Shown: positions 1 through 12,400, numbered from the stretch's first letter. The stretch is 64,000 nucleotides of DNA from Guyanagaster necrorhizus (GCF_019112545.1 NW_025064900.1:1-64000), one strand, 5' to 3'. The notes: generated by a model from the letters alone, not told the origin. Numbers and translations: made by a program.

Positions 1-144
1 TGTTTTCAGACTTGGTGAGTTTTCTATTATTTATCTTGTGTGGCATTACAGTACTCACTGGAACTACAGAGACATTATAGCTGCCTAACATTGTGCCTTC
101 CAACATACCTGGACAAGGTATATATTAGTCACCTTCATCATACT
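1..144. other. Unassigned left flank
   Basis: This stretch precedes the first LTR. It is AT-rich, has no convincing open frame on either strand and does not resemble the neighbouring gypsy or copia parts by eye. It may be older repeat sequence that G1 inserted into. Confidence 0.3.
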
Positions 145-596
145 TATTAGATCTAACTAGTATATGATCTGAACATATGATAAACTAGTGCTGTATCATA
201 TTTATACAGTCATGCTAGAGTTCACTTAATGTGTTCTGATAGATAAAATACTTCAAGGCCAGAGACAAGCAAGACTTAAGAGAAGATAATATGAGATAAA
301 CTTATAGCTTGAAGCTAGACTACTACAGTAAGAGCTATCCTACTTATATACTGTTCAGCTTGTAATAAGTATAACTACTGTCTATTGTGCTGTCCTATGC
401 TATGATACTGATTCTGTCTGGTTGTTGGGGGTGAAACAATAAAGAGTTGTCTGTGGGTGAGGTGACAGAGTACAATAGCACCTCATCTATTGTGATTATC
501 TAATCTTCCTATGCTCTTCAAGAAAGTGCTCAGAATAAGATAGACACTCTGAAAAGATAAGAAAAAGAAAATAGATATATAAAGAAAATTATAATA
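145..596 (-). repeat. G1 3' LTR
   Basis: About 452 bp, aligning by eye with the 472 bp LTRs of G2, including the AACATATGATAAAC, AGCTTGAAGCTAG and CTACTTATATACT segments. The right end is 5'-TTATAATA, a decayed form of the family end CATAACA, followed directly by the polypurine-tract region. The left boundary is approximate because the first bases are diverged. Confidence 0.75.
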
Positions 597-887
597 TCAT
601 CTCCCTCTTAACACCATTATTCTGATGGATCAATTGATGGAAATTTCATATTCATGAATGGTATTGTCTGCATTGAGATCCTATTTGTGAATCCACTGAT
701 TGGATTCAGGACAATGGCCTTTTCATTTGACTAGCTAATATATGACAGTATGACTGCTACTATCATATGCTTGAACTTTGTGGAGTTTGTGATCTAAAAT
801 TTGCTTGACTTCATAGTGTTTCTCATCTTCAATTAGGATAGGTTCAGGAGAAGGTGAGGCTTCTTAGCTAGGAAAGGCTGATGCAAT
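597..887 (-). pseudogene. G1 pol C-terminus (chromodomain), cut by copia insertion
   Basis: The minus-strand reading gives a degenerate chromodomain with the family wording KGHCPESNQW and upstream EDEKHYEVKQILDHK. This small domain at the end of chromoviral integrases is thought to guide integration to modified histones. Several in-frame stops interrupt it (for example before LVK, where other copies read DYLVSWKG). The segment stops at the copia target duplication at 883-887 and continues at 6082. Confidence 0.7.
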
Positions 888-1223
888 TCTAAGAAAGTAA
901 CGTGCGTTTGTAGCACCTAATAGAGTATGCTGTTAGCTATAACATAGACCTCACACAGTGTAGCGATAAGCAGAAACGCGGTGTTGTATTCACTGTACCT
1001 AATAGAGTATGCTGTTAGCTATAACGTAGACTACAGAATACCAATCAGTGACATAAATGAAGTAATATAAGTAGATACTCACTCTCACACAGTATAGCGA
1101 TAAGCAGAAATGCGGTGAGGGTGCTCGACAGACCGTATTCAATATATATAGTCCATTCCAACATAAAGGGGTATTGAGCTTGGCCGGCGGGATACGATGG
1201 AGCTCCTGCTTGCTAATCCAACA
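888..1223 (-). repeat. Copia 3' LTR
   Basis: 336 bp. In element orientation it starts TGTTGGATTAGC and ends CTTTCTTAGA. It holds two internally repeated blocks: ACCTAATAGAGTATGCTG (from 915 and from 997) and CTCACACAG..TAGCGATAAG (from 950 and from 1084). The matching LTR is at 5741-6076. Confidence 0.95.
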
Positions 1224-1232
1224 CTCCCCCTC
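1224..1232 (-). promoter_or_regulatory. Copia polypurine tract
   Basis: On the minus strand GAGGGGGAG lies immediately upstream of the 3' LTR start TGTTGG, the expected place for plus-strand DNA priming. It overlaps the stop codon of the polyprotein (TGA at 1231-1233), so coding runs right up to the LTR. Confidence 0.8.
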
Positions 1233-4200
1233 AAGCAGAGCGAAGTCCAAGCTCAGTAGCAAAGTGCTTCACCTTGGCTGAAGGTAAAGGCTTGGTGAGA
1301 GCATCAGCAACCATGTCCTCAGTGGGACAGTAAACAAGATGAAGGGAGCCTTCACTGATGACCCAGCGAATGAAGTGGAAGCGAATGTCGATATGCTTGG
1401 TTCGGGCATGATACTGATAATCTTTTGAGAGCGCAATAGCAGACTGATTGTCTGAGAATAAAGTTGTAGCCTCAGTAATCGGTGAGAAAACCTGAGAGAG
1501 CAGACTGCGAAGCCAGAGCACCTCCTTCGATGCATGAGTTGCAGCCACGTATTCAGACTCGGTGGTTGAAAGCGAGACGATCTCCTGCTTTTTAGACGAC
1601 CACGAAACAGCTCCACCATTCAGCATGAAAGCGTACCCAGTAATGGCATGCCTATCCTCTGCCATGCTCCCGTCAGCATCCACATAACCATGCAAAACCT
1701 TTCTGTTTCCCCCAAACATCAGCCGGTAATCCCTCATGCCCTTCAGGTAGTGAAAGATGTGCTTTACAGCCTTCCAATGAGCCTCTGCAGCAGCCATTGA
1801 ATATTTCGAGACTGTTGTCATGGCAAATGCGATATCAGGGCATGTCCCGAGCATAACCCAGATCAAGGAGCCAACAGACTCCCTGTAAGGGACATCTCTC
1901 ATGGCTGCAATTTCTCGGGTGGAGGCTGGTGCAGGAAAGGAAGACAAACGGAGATTAATATCCATTGGTGTAGAGACTGGTTTGAGGTCTTCAAAGCCAT
2001 AGCGACGAACAATGGCATCAATGTACGAGCGTTGGGAAAGAGAAACGGAGCATGACTCACAGTCACACGTGATCTCAATGCCGAGAATCCAGTGCAGCTC
2101 CCCCAAATCCGTGACTTCCACGTATTTTGCCATACCTTCCTTTATCTCTCGCACTAGACGCAATGATGATGCTGCGATGGTGCAGTCGTCAACATGGACA
2201 GCAATGATAGTCAAGTTTCGGCCCTCCTGCTTGTAAAACACGGCTTGATCAACGTCACACTGCTTGAATCCCAGCTGCACCACCAAAATCTCAACGAGAC
2301 GTTGATACCAGCGACGACCACTCTGCTTCAAACCATACAGAGTCTTTATGAGACGGCAGACTTGACCAGGATGGGAGCCAGGCTCAGGATAGCCAGGAGG
2401 TTGACGCATGTAAATGATTTCTTCGTTGGTGAGCTTTCCATTCAAGTATGCGCCCTTGATATCAACTTGATGGAGCTCTAGGTCGAGTGCCGCAGCCATA
2501 GCAAGGATTGAACGGATAGATGCAAGCCTTGCAACAGAGGCATAAGTGTCGAAGTAGTCGACGCCAGATACTTGTGAGAACCTTTGTGCTACCAAGTGAG
2601 CCTTGAACTTGATTATGCCTCCCTCAGCATCCTTCTTGATTCGAAAGACCCACTTCGAGCCCATGACATTTGCTCCAACTGGTTTTTTGACAATTTTCCA
2701 AGTCCCTGCAGTCTTTAACGTCACAAGCTCTTCTTGTATTGCACCTTCCCACAAAGGCCAATCAGGCTGATGCTTCGCTTCAGCTAGACTGCGTGGCTCT
2801 AAGGCTTCTGCATCGGCTGTTGAAATGGCCATGGCATACTCCTCAAGGAAGTCAGCATCCTCGAGTATCATCAACCAATCTGCCTCTCCTTCTCCCTCAA
2901 ACTCGAGAGGTTCGTTGTTTTCATTGGCAACTGGTAACTGAACACCAACAGGTACCACAGGATCACTTGGGCGTGCCGATACACTGCCTTTGCCAGAGAT
3001 GAGGTCCAGCACCCGCTGGCTAGGCTTTCGAGTGCGTCCGGAACGGGTTTCTTCAACTATGGGTTGGACTGTAGGCTGGGCTTCGGGGGTAGGTGACACC
3101 TGTGATGGCTTTGCAGTAGGTGGATTGGGCTGAGTTTTTGGCGTTGACAGAATCTTGTGTAGTTCAATGTCTTCCTCCCCTTCAAGATCGTCAGTGGCAA
3201 TACGAGTTGTGTCGAAATAGACATTTTGCTCAATGGACACCGTCTTGCTCTCTGTCCAGTAGACATGGGATCCATTGCTTGTTTCGTCGAATCCAATCCA
3301 CCGACCTTCACATACACGGCCACCCAGCTTCATAGCCTTAGTCTCAAGATGTACCCAGCATTTCTCTCCCCATTCTCGCAACCCTTTTAGATCTGGCTTC
3401 TTCCCTGTGACAGCTTCATAAGGAGTCATTCCATCTAGAGCCTTTGTCGATGTTCTGTTGAGGACCCAGACAGCATGGTGAACAGCCTCAGCCCATAGGA
3501 AGCAAGGTAAGCCGCTTGAATGCAGCATAGCCCTGACTTTTTCGATAACTGTGCGATTATACCTTTCAGCCACCCCATTGTGCTGTGGTGTATCATGCAC
3601 AGTCATCTTCGTTGCCGTGCCGGCATTTTTCAGATGCAAGACAAACGCTTTGTCGAAGTATTCACCTCCACGGTCTGAATGGAGGATTTTTACAGGGCGA
3701 TCATGCTGAGTGCGGATGCGAGCTTCATAGGCTTTGTACGCTGTGAAAGCTTCGCTCTTCTGGCGTAAGAATTCAAGGTAAGCCCAACGAGTGCTGTCAT
3801 CAATGAAAGAGATGAAGTAACGGCGTTTACGCAGAGATTCTACAGGTGCAGGTCCCCATAAATCAGAGTGAATTTCACCCCCAATATCGGTTGCACGTTC
3901 TCCCTCTCAAGCCTTAGACACTGGCTTTCATGTAGCTTTAGCATAGACACATGACTCGCAGAACCGTGGTTCTCCAGATGACTTGTCGAGCTTTACTCCG
4001 GTCACGAAGCCTTTTTCAACCAGACGGCGAGCAACTTCAGGTGAAATGTGGCCCATGCGGCAATGCAATTGGTCTAGAGTAAGCACCTCCTCAGCTGTCC
4101 CAGCCAAATCTCCCTCATGACGAACCCGATATAGGCCACCATCATCTTTTGGGACAACCCCAACAACCTTTCCATCTGGTGCACGGATGGTGCATTTTCC

Positions 4201-5694
4201 ACCACCGAAAGTCAACTCAAAACCAAGATCGTCAAGTCGGCCAACTGAAATGAGTGTATAGCCAACTTCGGGAGAGTACATGACCTCGGTGAGTTGCAGA
4301 TTGCTCGCATTTGCACCATTTGGCACATCAATGCTCATCATGCCCTTTTCAGCTGCAGAAAATTTTTGAGTGTTCGCAGCACAGAATGCCTTAGGCGGGA
4401 CAGACTGGAACGAGTTGAAATCGTCGCGGTAAGGGAAAATATGGCGTGTACAGCCGGAGTCGTAGAGTTCAGTACGAATTTGAACATCGGGTGAGTTTAC
4501 AGTGTTGGTAACAGCTGCGACTGACTCTTCAGAAGCAGATACATCCTCCAAGGTCGGCATACCAGATGTGGCATCCGATTGCTTGTCAACAAAGGAGTTC
4601 ACATCACTCCAGTCAACATCTGAGGACAACGCGCTGCTCAGCTCATCCCACGACTCATCACCAACCTCTGAAAAAAGGTCGGTACCATCATCTTCATCCC
4701 CCGAGTCTTCTGATAAGCCCTCAACTTCAGACTCGTCTGACTCAGAAACTGCAGCCAGTGATGGCATGTCGCTAGCATCATCAACTCCGAATGCACCGCC
4801 AGCTTCCCAGTCCAAATCCGACGATTCCTCAGCCACATTGGCTATTTCACCCTTTGATCCAGAGGCCTTGCTGTCATTGTCTGATGACTTCTTCTCGGGG
4901 CATTTGTTTTTGAAGTGTCCTTCTTTCCCACATCCCCAGCACAATTTCTTGCCGGGTTTCTTGCTCTTCTTATTGCCACCTGAGCTTGATGAAACAGACA
5001 TGGCTTCATCTTGTTCTGAGTCCTTTCCCTTTCCAGACTGCCAACTACGCTTGGCTCGCTCGTGCTCCAGTCGGTCGTATTCCTCAGAAATGGCATGGAT
5101 CAGGTTCTCGGGATCGACTTCCTTGTTGGAACTAAAGAGCTTTGCTGCCATAAGGAGAGTCGATGCATGCTTGGCAAGATAGGGAGGGATAGAGGTGAGA
5201 ATCGTTGAGCGGTAATCCTTCTCCTCGATGATGATACTGATGGAAGCTAATGACTCCTGTTTCATTGACAGACTGTCAAGAAACTCGTGAACATTGCCTT
5301 TGGCCAGGCAATGCGACTCTATAAACTGCTGCCGAAGGTTGGTTTGTGCATAGCCGCTCTTATCAGTAAACTCTTTTTCAATCTTTGACCAGGCTACAGC
5401 AACTGTGGAAAGACGCTGAATCTTCATAGCGACTGAGTCAGGGATCTTCGAGAGCAGGAGGTTCTTGGCTACAGCCTCATCTTTCTCCCATTCATCTAGC
5501 TCAGCCATGAGAGCTGTTGTGGGTGCAGTGAGAGAGGGTTTGGGCTTGGATCTATCAAAGTGATCCCATTTCCCTTTGGCTTGAACACCAGTGGAAAAGC
5601 GGAGGTAGAAGATGGACCAGTTGTCACCAGACGTGTTCAGTGTGGGGACATTCAATGGTAGGCCTGTAGTCAAGGCAGCAATAGTGGAAGTCAT
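1231..5694 (-). pseudogene. Copia Gag-Pol polyprotein with two in-frame TGA codons
   Basis: Single frame of about 1,487 codons. I start at the ATG at 5694 (MTSTIAALTT) because the earlier ATG at 5769 lies inside the 5' LTR. Visible in order: Gag domain; zinc knuckle CWGCGKEGHFKNKC (4900-4941, about residue 252); aspartic protease with YDSGC (about 4455-4470); integrase zinc motif ending CESCVYAKAT (about 3930-4090); integrase core with HSDRGGEY and later TPQHNGVAERYNR; RT with QVDIKGAYLNG and HVDD (about 2184-2195; most copia RTs have YVDD); RNase H with DADGS and TKHIDIRFHFIR. TGA codons at 3928-3930 and 3907-3909 lie where related proteins have Arg, so CGA-to-TGA change is likely. Several replacements (P to S, R to H, G to R) also fit transition damage. 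The element probably cannot make full-length Pol now. Confidence 0.93.
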
Positions 5695-5720
5695 TTGAGT
5701 ATGAAGGATGGGATAGAGTA

Positions 5721-5740
5721 ATTCTCGGGGCCATATAACC
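5721..5740 (-). promoter_or_regulatory. Copia primer-binding region (candidate)
   Basis: Directly inside the 5' LTR the minus strand reads GGTTATATGGCCCCGAG. It resembles the complement of an initiator tRNA-Met anticodon arm (GGTTAT..GGCCC), as in copia elements primed by half-tRNAs, but with two extra bases. The match is imperfect, so the primer identity is unproven. Confidence 0.4.
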
Positions 5741-6076
5741 TCTAAGAAAGTAACGTGCGTTTGTAGCACCTAATAGAGTATGCTGTTAGCTATAACGTAA
5801 ACCTCACACAGTGTAGCGATAAGCAGAAACGCGGTGTTGTATTCACTGTACCTAATAGAGTATGCTGTTAGCTATAATGTAGACTACAGAATACCAATCA
5901 GTGACATAAACGAAGTAATATAAGTAGATACTCACCCTCACACAGCATAGCGATAAGCAGAAATGCGGTGAGGGTGCTCGACAGACCATATTCAATATAT
6001 ATAGTCCATCCCGACATAAAGGAGTATTGAGCTTGGCCGGCGGGATATGATGGAGCTCCTGCTTGCTAATCCAACA
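5741..6076 (-). repeat. Copia 5' LTR
   Basis: 336 bp, same ends and same internal duplications as 888-1223. The GCAAT target duplication follows at 6077-6081. Differences from the other LTR are all C/T or A/G (for example ACATAGAC against ACGTAAAC, and CCATTCCAAC against CCATCCCGAC). Confidence 0.95.
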
Positions 6077-6081
6077 GCAAT

Positions 6082-8697
6082 ATAGGGCATGAGAAGTGTT
6101 TCATTAAATATTGGATGTATCTGCCAGATATCAGGGAGTTTCAGATGGTATGTGAAAGTGCCAACTTTTGCAAGTATAGAGAATAGTCCAGCCTGTTTGT
6201 TGGTGAGTTTGCATTTTGGATGAGGGAGATGAAGGTTGCTAGTGTCTAGCCAGACTTTGTTGCCAATAGAGTATTCATGAGCAGGCTGCTAATGTTTATC
6301 ATATTGTGCCTTCATAGTAGCAGCAGCATTTTGAGAGCACTATATGTTTCAGCATGAATTGCAGCCATAAGCTGTATGAAGTCAGAGGATATGGGAGTCA
6401 TAGTATTGTGTCAGTTTGTGACCATGATGTGGGAGTGGCATCTATGGTTAATGAAAAAGAGTATCTTTCTGGTTGCAGAGTGAATATGGTTATTATATTA
6501 GAAAGCCACAAGGGTAAGCCACTCAGTCTAATTGTTCTGTCTGTGATTGATAAACATCTGAAGGTACTTCTTAATCTCTTAATTAGCATACTCAGTTTGC
6601 CTATCAGTCTGGGGATGATAAGCAGTTGAGGTGTTGCTTTGGATGTTAAGAAGATAATAAAGATTGTCAAGAAATTTGGAGATGAATTATGGTCCATGGT
6701 CTGAAATGACAATCTGAGGCATCCCATGCTTTGTGTAAACTTCATTGTGTAAAATCTTTGCTCATCTCTTGAAAAACAGTTTTATTGAACACATGATCAG
6801 AATGATCACCTTGGAAAACTGGTCAATGATGATGATAATGGCATTATAGCCATTACAGTCTGAAAGTCTGATGATCATGTTGACTGAGATGTGGGTCTAT
6901 GGTTCTGTATGAATCTTATTTGGATGAAGTGAGACAGCTTGTGCCTGTATGCTTAACTTGATTTGTTGACAAGTTTTGCACTTCTTGACATACTTCTCAA
7001 TATCTTGCCTTATTTTTGGCCATCAGTACTCTCTTAATACTGACTCTTTCATCTTCATCATTCCTGGATGTCCTGCAGTGATGTAATCATGAGATATAGC
7101 AATAATCTCTCCTCAGAGTGTATAATCACATAGAATATAGATTCAATTGTCATAGTAGATTAAATCTTCTGACTTTATCATATCTCACTCATAATTGATA
7201 GAAGAGGTGATTTGTTAGTCTCATGACCTCATTTGTCAAGTTATACTCTTGATGCATTCATGTATCTCCTCCTTTATCAGCATTATCATTGCTCTGAAAT
7301 GCTCTGGCTTCAGGAGCATTACTCCACCATTATCCTCTTCTCCTTGATCATGATCAGACTGATGACTTAATAAGTCTGCCTTCTTGTTCACTGTTTCTGC
7401 TTTATAGTGCAGAGTATACTGATACTGTGAGAGTTCAGTGACCCATTAAGCTTGTTGTTGATTGAGCTTCTATGGCAATTAGAAGTACTATAGGTTTTGA
7501 TGATCAGTCTAGACTTTGAAGGTGTGAATGGCACTGATCAGGTAATGCCTCCATTCAGCAAGTGTGAGCATGATGGTGAGTAGTTCCTTGTCATAAATCT
7601 CATAGTTGTGTTCAGTAGTGGTGAGCATCTTTGAGAGGAAGGCAATGAGTCACCACTTTCCATCCTGTTTTTGTGAAAGTACTGCTCCTATTGTCTTTTC
7701 ACTTGAATCAGCCTCAACTCTGAATTGTCTCTCCTTTGTTGGTATTGCTAATACTATGTCTTCAGCTAACCACCTCTTTAGGTCATCAAATGCTGATTGT
7801 TGGGCTATCCCTCAGGACCAAGAGGCATTCCCCATGAGTTGTGTCATGGAGCAGACAATCTTGCTGTAATCTTGGATAAATCAGTGGTAGAAATTCATAA
7901 ATCCAAGGAATGTATAACTCCTTCTTCTTGGTCAGCATTGGCCATTTCATCACTCCTACAACCTTAACTAGATCTATTCAAATGTTCTCTTTGCTGATGA
8001 TGACTCTGAGATACTTAGTTTTTAGTATTTTGAATTCACACTTTTCAGCTTTGAAAAAGAGTTTATGTTTCCTCATCAACTCTAATACTTGTTATACAAG
8101 TTGCCAGTGTTCATCCTGATCTTTAAACATGATCAGAATATCATCCAGATAAATAGTAACCTTCTCAGTTGCTATGAGACCCTTGAAAATACTGTTCATC
8201 ATCCATTGGAAGGTGGTAGAGGAGTTCATCAGTCTAAAGAATATGATTATGGGCTCAAAAAGCCTTTGGTTGGTTCAGAATGCTGCTTTCCACTCATCTC
8301 TCTCTTTGATCCAGATATTGTTGTATCTCTATCATACATCCAACTTGGTGTAGTATTTTGCCTCTCAGAGTTTATCCATCAGTTCTGAGATCAAAGAGAG
8401 TGGGTTGCAGTTCTTGATCATCATTTCATTTAGCTTTCAGTAATTCTGAACTGGCTGGAGTTTTTCATTCTTCTTTTTGACAAAAAAGAAGGGAGAAGCC
8501 ATAGGAGACTTTGATAGTCAAATCCTCCCACTAGAAAGATTCTCATCCAGAAACTTGTTGAGTTCCTGTTGCTTGAGTCACCTGAGAGAGTACATCTTGC
8601 AGTCTAAATTGGCATTGGTGTTTGGGATGAGCTTGATTGCATGATTCTAAGGCTATAGTTTTGGCAACTCATTGAATTTTTCTTTGTTGAAGAGGTC
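6082..8697 (-). pseudogene. G1 pol remnant: integrase, RNase H and RT
   Basis: Minus-strand Pol fragments in the expected order read leftwards: RT (about 7900-8697) with YLDDILIM near 8130-8160 and SKSPMASPFFF near 8500; RNase H (about 7300-7900); integrase (about 6100-7200). Many stops and a few frame changes make it non-functional. The right edge is abrupt: where other copies continue towards protease, sequence changes at 8698 to unrelated DNA starting TGTTAGAAATG. Open stretches on the plus strand here are antisense shadows. Confidence 0.8.
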
Positions 8698-8845
8698 TGT
8701 TAGAAATGTGTCAATTGAGTGGGTTTGAGTGCACATGCAGAGACCAGCAGAGTGCATGGGTATCAATGAAGCTATTGGCAACATCACCCTTGAGTTAGAG
8801 CCCAAGGACTTTTTGCAACTTGATCAGATACCACCACTATCATCC
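8698..8845 (+). pseudogene. Left piece of unknown repeat X (decayed coding sequence)
   Basis: Unrelated to the gypsy parts on either side. A plus-strand frame reads GINEAIGNITLELEPKDF and continues in frame across the G2 insertion at 16740 (PPLSS then HSNYIIF), which suggests this was protein-coding before G2 landed. No family is recognised. Confidence 0.35.
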
Positions 8846-9317
8846 TGTTAAGCCCAAATAACATGTGACTAGAACACATGATAAACTGATGCTGCTTCAT
8901 ATTTGGGCAGTCATGTTAGAGTCCAATGTATGTGTTTGTTTGTCTTTGTGTTGCAAGGCCTTGCAATTGGCTCAAGATAAGATAATAGTAGAATAAACTT
9001 TAGCTCAAAGCTGGAGATACTATAGCAAGAGCTATGCTACTTATATATTAGTTGTTGTCTGTTCTATAGATATAACTATCTAATTGTGCATCCTGGCATA
9101 ATAGAGCATTTTGTCCAGTGTTGTTAAGCTACCTACAAAAGGGTCTTGCCTGTCATTGAGTAGTTACCATTGTGTTGAAGAACAATGACTGACTGGGCAT
9201 GTTGTGCTGATTAAGTCTAGATCTTGTAATTCTAAGCACTGGTTTAAATGCTCTGACTAAGCAAGATAGGAGTTAATTCCTCAAATAAAAGATAGAAAAG
9301 AGGAAAAAATCATAATA
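8846..9317 (-). repeat. G2 3' LTR
   Basis: 472 bp, plus-strand ends TGTTAAGCCC and ATCATAATA (decayed CATAACA). The terminal TGTTA...TAACA inverted ends are shared by all gypsy LTRs in this window. TTAGCTCAAAGCT at about 8999-9011 is the LTR side of the self-priming pair. Confidence 0.9.
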
Positions 9318-9494
9318 TTACCTTCTCTTTAAGACTATCATCCCAATAGCTAATTTAGGGATAATCATGGTGTCCAAGAACCAGAATAACCTGTCCTTCT
9401 TCTCTGTCATTGCCAACATATTCCCTGTTGTCAGCATCTGGTCATAAGATTCATAAAGATATTGACCATTAAATTAGTTAATGCCTCTATTCAT

Positions 9495-12400
9495 AGATAT
9501 GATCATAATCCCTGATTGTATTGTCAGCATTCATTTGTTTTTTGTTGATCTATTGGTTTGATTCTGAGTCATATCCCTTCCAGCTAACCAGATAGTCAAC
9601 CATTGTTGTCATACTGCCATCTTTTGCTTTGGCCTTTCATAGTTTGTATCATAGTATTTGATTGATTTCATAGTGTTTCTCATCATCAATCAGGTCTGGT
9701 GGTGGTGGTGGATGCTTTTGGTTGGAAAAGGTGGGTGTGATGTATGGTGTTAGTAATACCTTATTAAAGACATTATGTATCTTTCAGATGTGTGGAAGTC
9801 ACAATTTGTATGCTGAATTGCTAATTTTAGTGAGAATTGAGAATGAGCCTGTTTGTTTGTCAGCTAGCTTCTGTTTTGGATAGGAGAGATGGAGGTTTGT
9901 TGTATCCAGCCAAACTTTGTCATTGACTGAATACTCATGTGCTATGTGACAATATTTGTCATATTGCTTTTTCATTGTTTTAGTGGTCTTTTCAAGTGCT
10001 GTTCTTGTCTCAGTGTGGATTTTGACTATGGTGGAGACAAAGTCACTTGATGTAAGAGTAGAGGAATGGGTGCATCCAGTTTGGGTGATATAGAGGTGTT
10101 GCCTAAAGCTTATGAAGAATGGGGTTTTTTTTATGGTTGAGTGGATTTGGTTGTTATGTTGGAAGGCTGCAAGTGTCAGCCATTTCACCCAGTCATCTTG
10201 TTGATAGTTGATAAAGAGGTGGACATACTTCTCCACCTCTTGATTTGCACATTCTGTTTGACTGTCTGTTTGGAGATGGTAGATAGTCAATGCATTGTGT
10301 TTGATATGAAGGAGTCAGTACAGGTCATTCAAGAATTTGGAGATAAATTGCAGATTCTTGTCTGAGATAATGACTTGAGGCATGCTATACTTGGCATATA
10401 CCTTGTCTCAAAGGATTTTTGCCTATTTTTCCAATGTTAGTTCAGTAGAGCATGTGACTGAAATGATCACCTTAGAGAAGTGATCAACTATAATGAGAAT
10501 TGCATCATAGCCATTGCAGTCTGGCAATTTGATAATCATGTCTACCAAAATATAGGTCCATGGTGATGATGGAATCTTATTTGGATGAAGCAGTGCAGCT
10601 CATAGTTGGGTTGATGACTTGCCATGTTGGCAGGCCTCACATGCTTTGACATATTGTTTGATGTCTTGGCCTATTTTAGGCTACCAATATTCCTATAAAA
10701 TGAGTTCCTTGGTTTTGGCAATGCCTGGGTGACCAGCAGTTGTATGGTCATGACATGTGATGATGATCTTGTCACAAAGATCTTAGTCTCTAGGAATATA
10801 GATCTGTCCATCATAATGGATCATTTCTCCCTCCTTTATTATACCCTATTCATGATTGAGTGATGGGGTCACTCATTGATCTCACTTGTGGGTGTCTCAT
10901 GTAGCACTTTTGATGCACTCATGAATCTCCTCCTTGGTCAGCATTATGATTGCCCAGAAATGTTTGAGTTTCAGTAATATGACCTCTTTGTTGTCTTTTC
11001 TCCTCTGATCATGGTCAGTCCTCCAACTGAGGAGATCAGCCTTCTTGTTTGCTGCACCAGCTTTGTGGTGCAGCATGTATTGGTATTGGCTAAGCTTAGT
11101 GACCCATCTAGCTTGTTGTTGGTTCAACTTTTGTGGCTGTCGAAAGTACTATAAGTTTTGATGATCTGTCTAGATGTCAAAGACTTCAGCAGCACTGATG
11201 AGATAATAGTGCCACTCCTCCAGAGTGAGTATTATTGCAAGCAACTTCTTATCATATATTTTGTAGTTGTGTTCTGTGGTTGTGAGTACCTTAGACAGGA
11301 ATGCAATGGGGTGCCATTTACCATCCTGCTCCTGAGAGAGGACAGCATTGATGGCACCTTCACTTGAATCAGCCTTGACATGGAATTTTCCATCCTAGAT
11401 TGGGATGGCAAGAATTATATCTTTGGTGAGTCATCATTTCAGATCATTAAACACTGATTGTTGAGAGAGGCCCCAGTTCCAAGGGGCATTGCCAGTTAGC
11501 TGGGTCATGAGGTGGACTATTTTACTGTAGTCTCAGATAAAGCATTGATAGAAATTGGTGAAACCTAAAAAAGATTGTAACTTCTTTTTCTTGGTAGGTT
11601 CTGGCCATTCTATTACTCCTGCCACTTTGACAGAATCCATTCTGATTCTTGATTATCATTTTATTGAGCTTCTGATAATCCTGCATCAGTTGAAGTTTAC
11701 CATCCTTCTTTTTGATGAAGAAGAAGGGCAATGCTATTGGGGATTTTGATGGCTGAATGCATCTATTAGACAAATTCTTGTTCAGGAATTTGTCAAGTTT
11801 TTGCTGTTTGTTGTTGCCAAAAGGATACATTTTGCAATCCAGATTGATGTTGGCATTGGAGATCAGCTCAATGACATGGTCTCATAGTTTTGGGTCAGAT
11901 AGTTTGTCAAAGCTTTTTTTGTTGAACAAATCCTAATAGTCTCTTGCCCACTCCAGCACCATCTCTTCAAATATTCTCTCACCTTTCTCTGCATTGGCTT
12001 TAGTGGCAAGTTTGTTAGCATGATGTATGGCATAAATGTGCATGGTCTTCTGTAAGTTGACAGCAAGAATTGTTTCACCATCCTCCATCTCTTCATCTCA
12101 CTGGTCTTTGGGATCTTCATCAGAAAGTTGAAAGGAGATTTTTCAATATTGACATCAGATGAATATGATTCATCCAGTCTTCCAGTTAATCAGTGGGTTG
12201 TGGCAGATTAGTCAGTTATGGCCAAAGAAAATTTCCTTAGTCCTCAAGTCCATTATGGCCAAGTTGATCCTTTCAGAGTGATTGCTAATAGTAAGTCTGA
12301 GCTTAACAAACTCAGTGATAGACCTGGCTTGGTTCTTTGTTCCATCAGCATTGTAGACAGGAATTGGGGCCACAGTAGCCCAAATGGGAAGCTTGTGCTT

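Larger units (their letters stand above)
888..6076 (-). mobile_element. Ty1/copia LTR retrotransposon, nearly complete
   Basis: A 5,189 bp element on the minus strand with two 336 bp LTRs and one long gag-pol frame. It is flanked by the perfect 5 bp duplication GCAAT (883-887 and 6077-6081), which proves insertion into G1 pol. The LTRs differ at about 11 sites by my manual alignment, all transitions. It keeps many CpG sites, unlike the host element, so it is much younger. Two in-frame TGA codons are the only clear breaks in coding. Without them the gene order is gag, protease, integrase, RT, RNase H, which defines the copia superfamily. Confidence 0.95.
145..8697 (-). mobile_element. G1: old truncated Ty3/gypsy chromovirus, split by a copia element
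   Basis: On the minus strand this copy keeps a 3' LTR (145-596), the chromodomain end of pol (597-887) and, beyond the copia insertion, integrase, RNase H and most of RT (6082-8697). The two parts join cleanly: the peptide at 6082 (NETLLMPYIA) continues at 887 once one GCAAT copy is removed. Protease, gag, leader and 5' LTR are missing because the element ends abruptly in the RT N-terminal region at about 8697. CpG is nearly absent and stop codons are frequent, so it is one of the oldest copies. The family assignment rests on shared LTR and Pol wording with G2-G8. Confidence 0.85.

Noticed and set aside
4502..5182. Plus-strand 226-codon Ser-rich open frame
   Set aside because: Exactly antisense to the acidic Gag linker of the copia polyprotein. 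GAT/GAA-rich coding gives TC-rich Ser codons on the other strand.
888..6076. Classical RIP as the cause of all transitions
   Set aside because: Most changes sit at CpG and hit both strands at the same CpG, and AT content stays moderate. RIP at CpA would give a different pattern. A minor non-CpG contribution remains possible.
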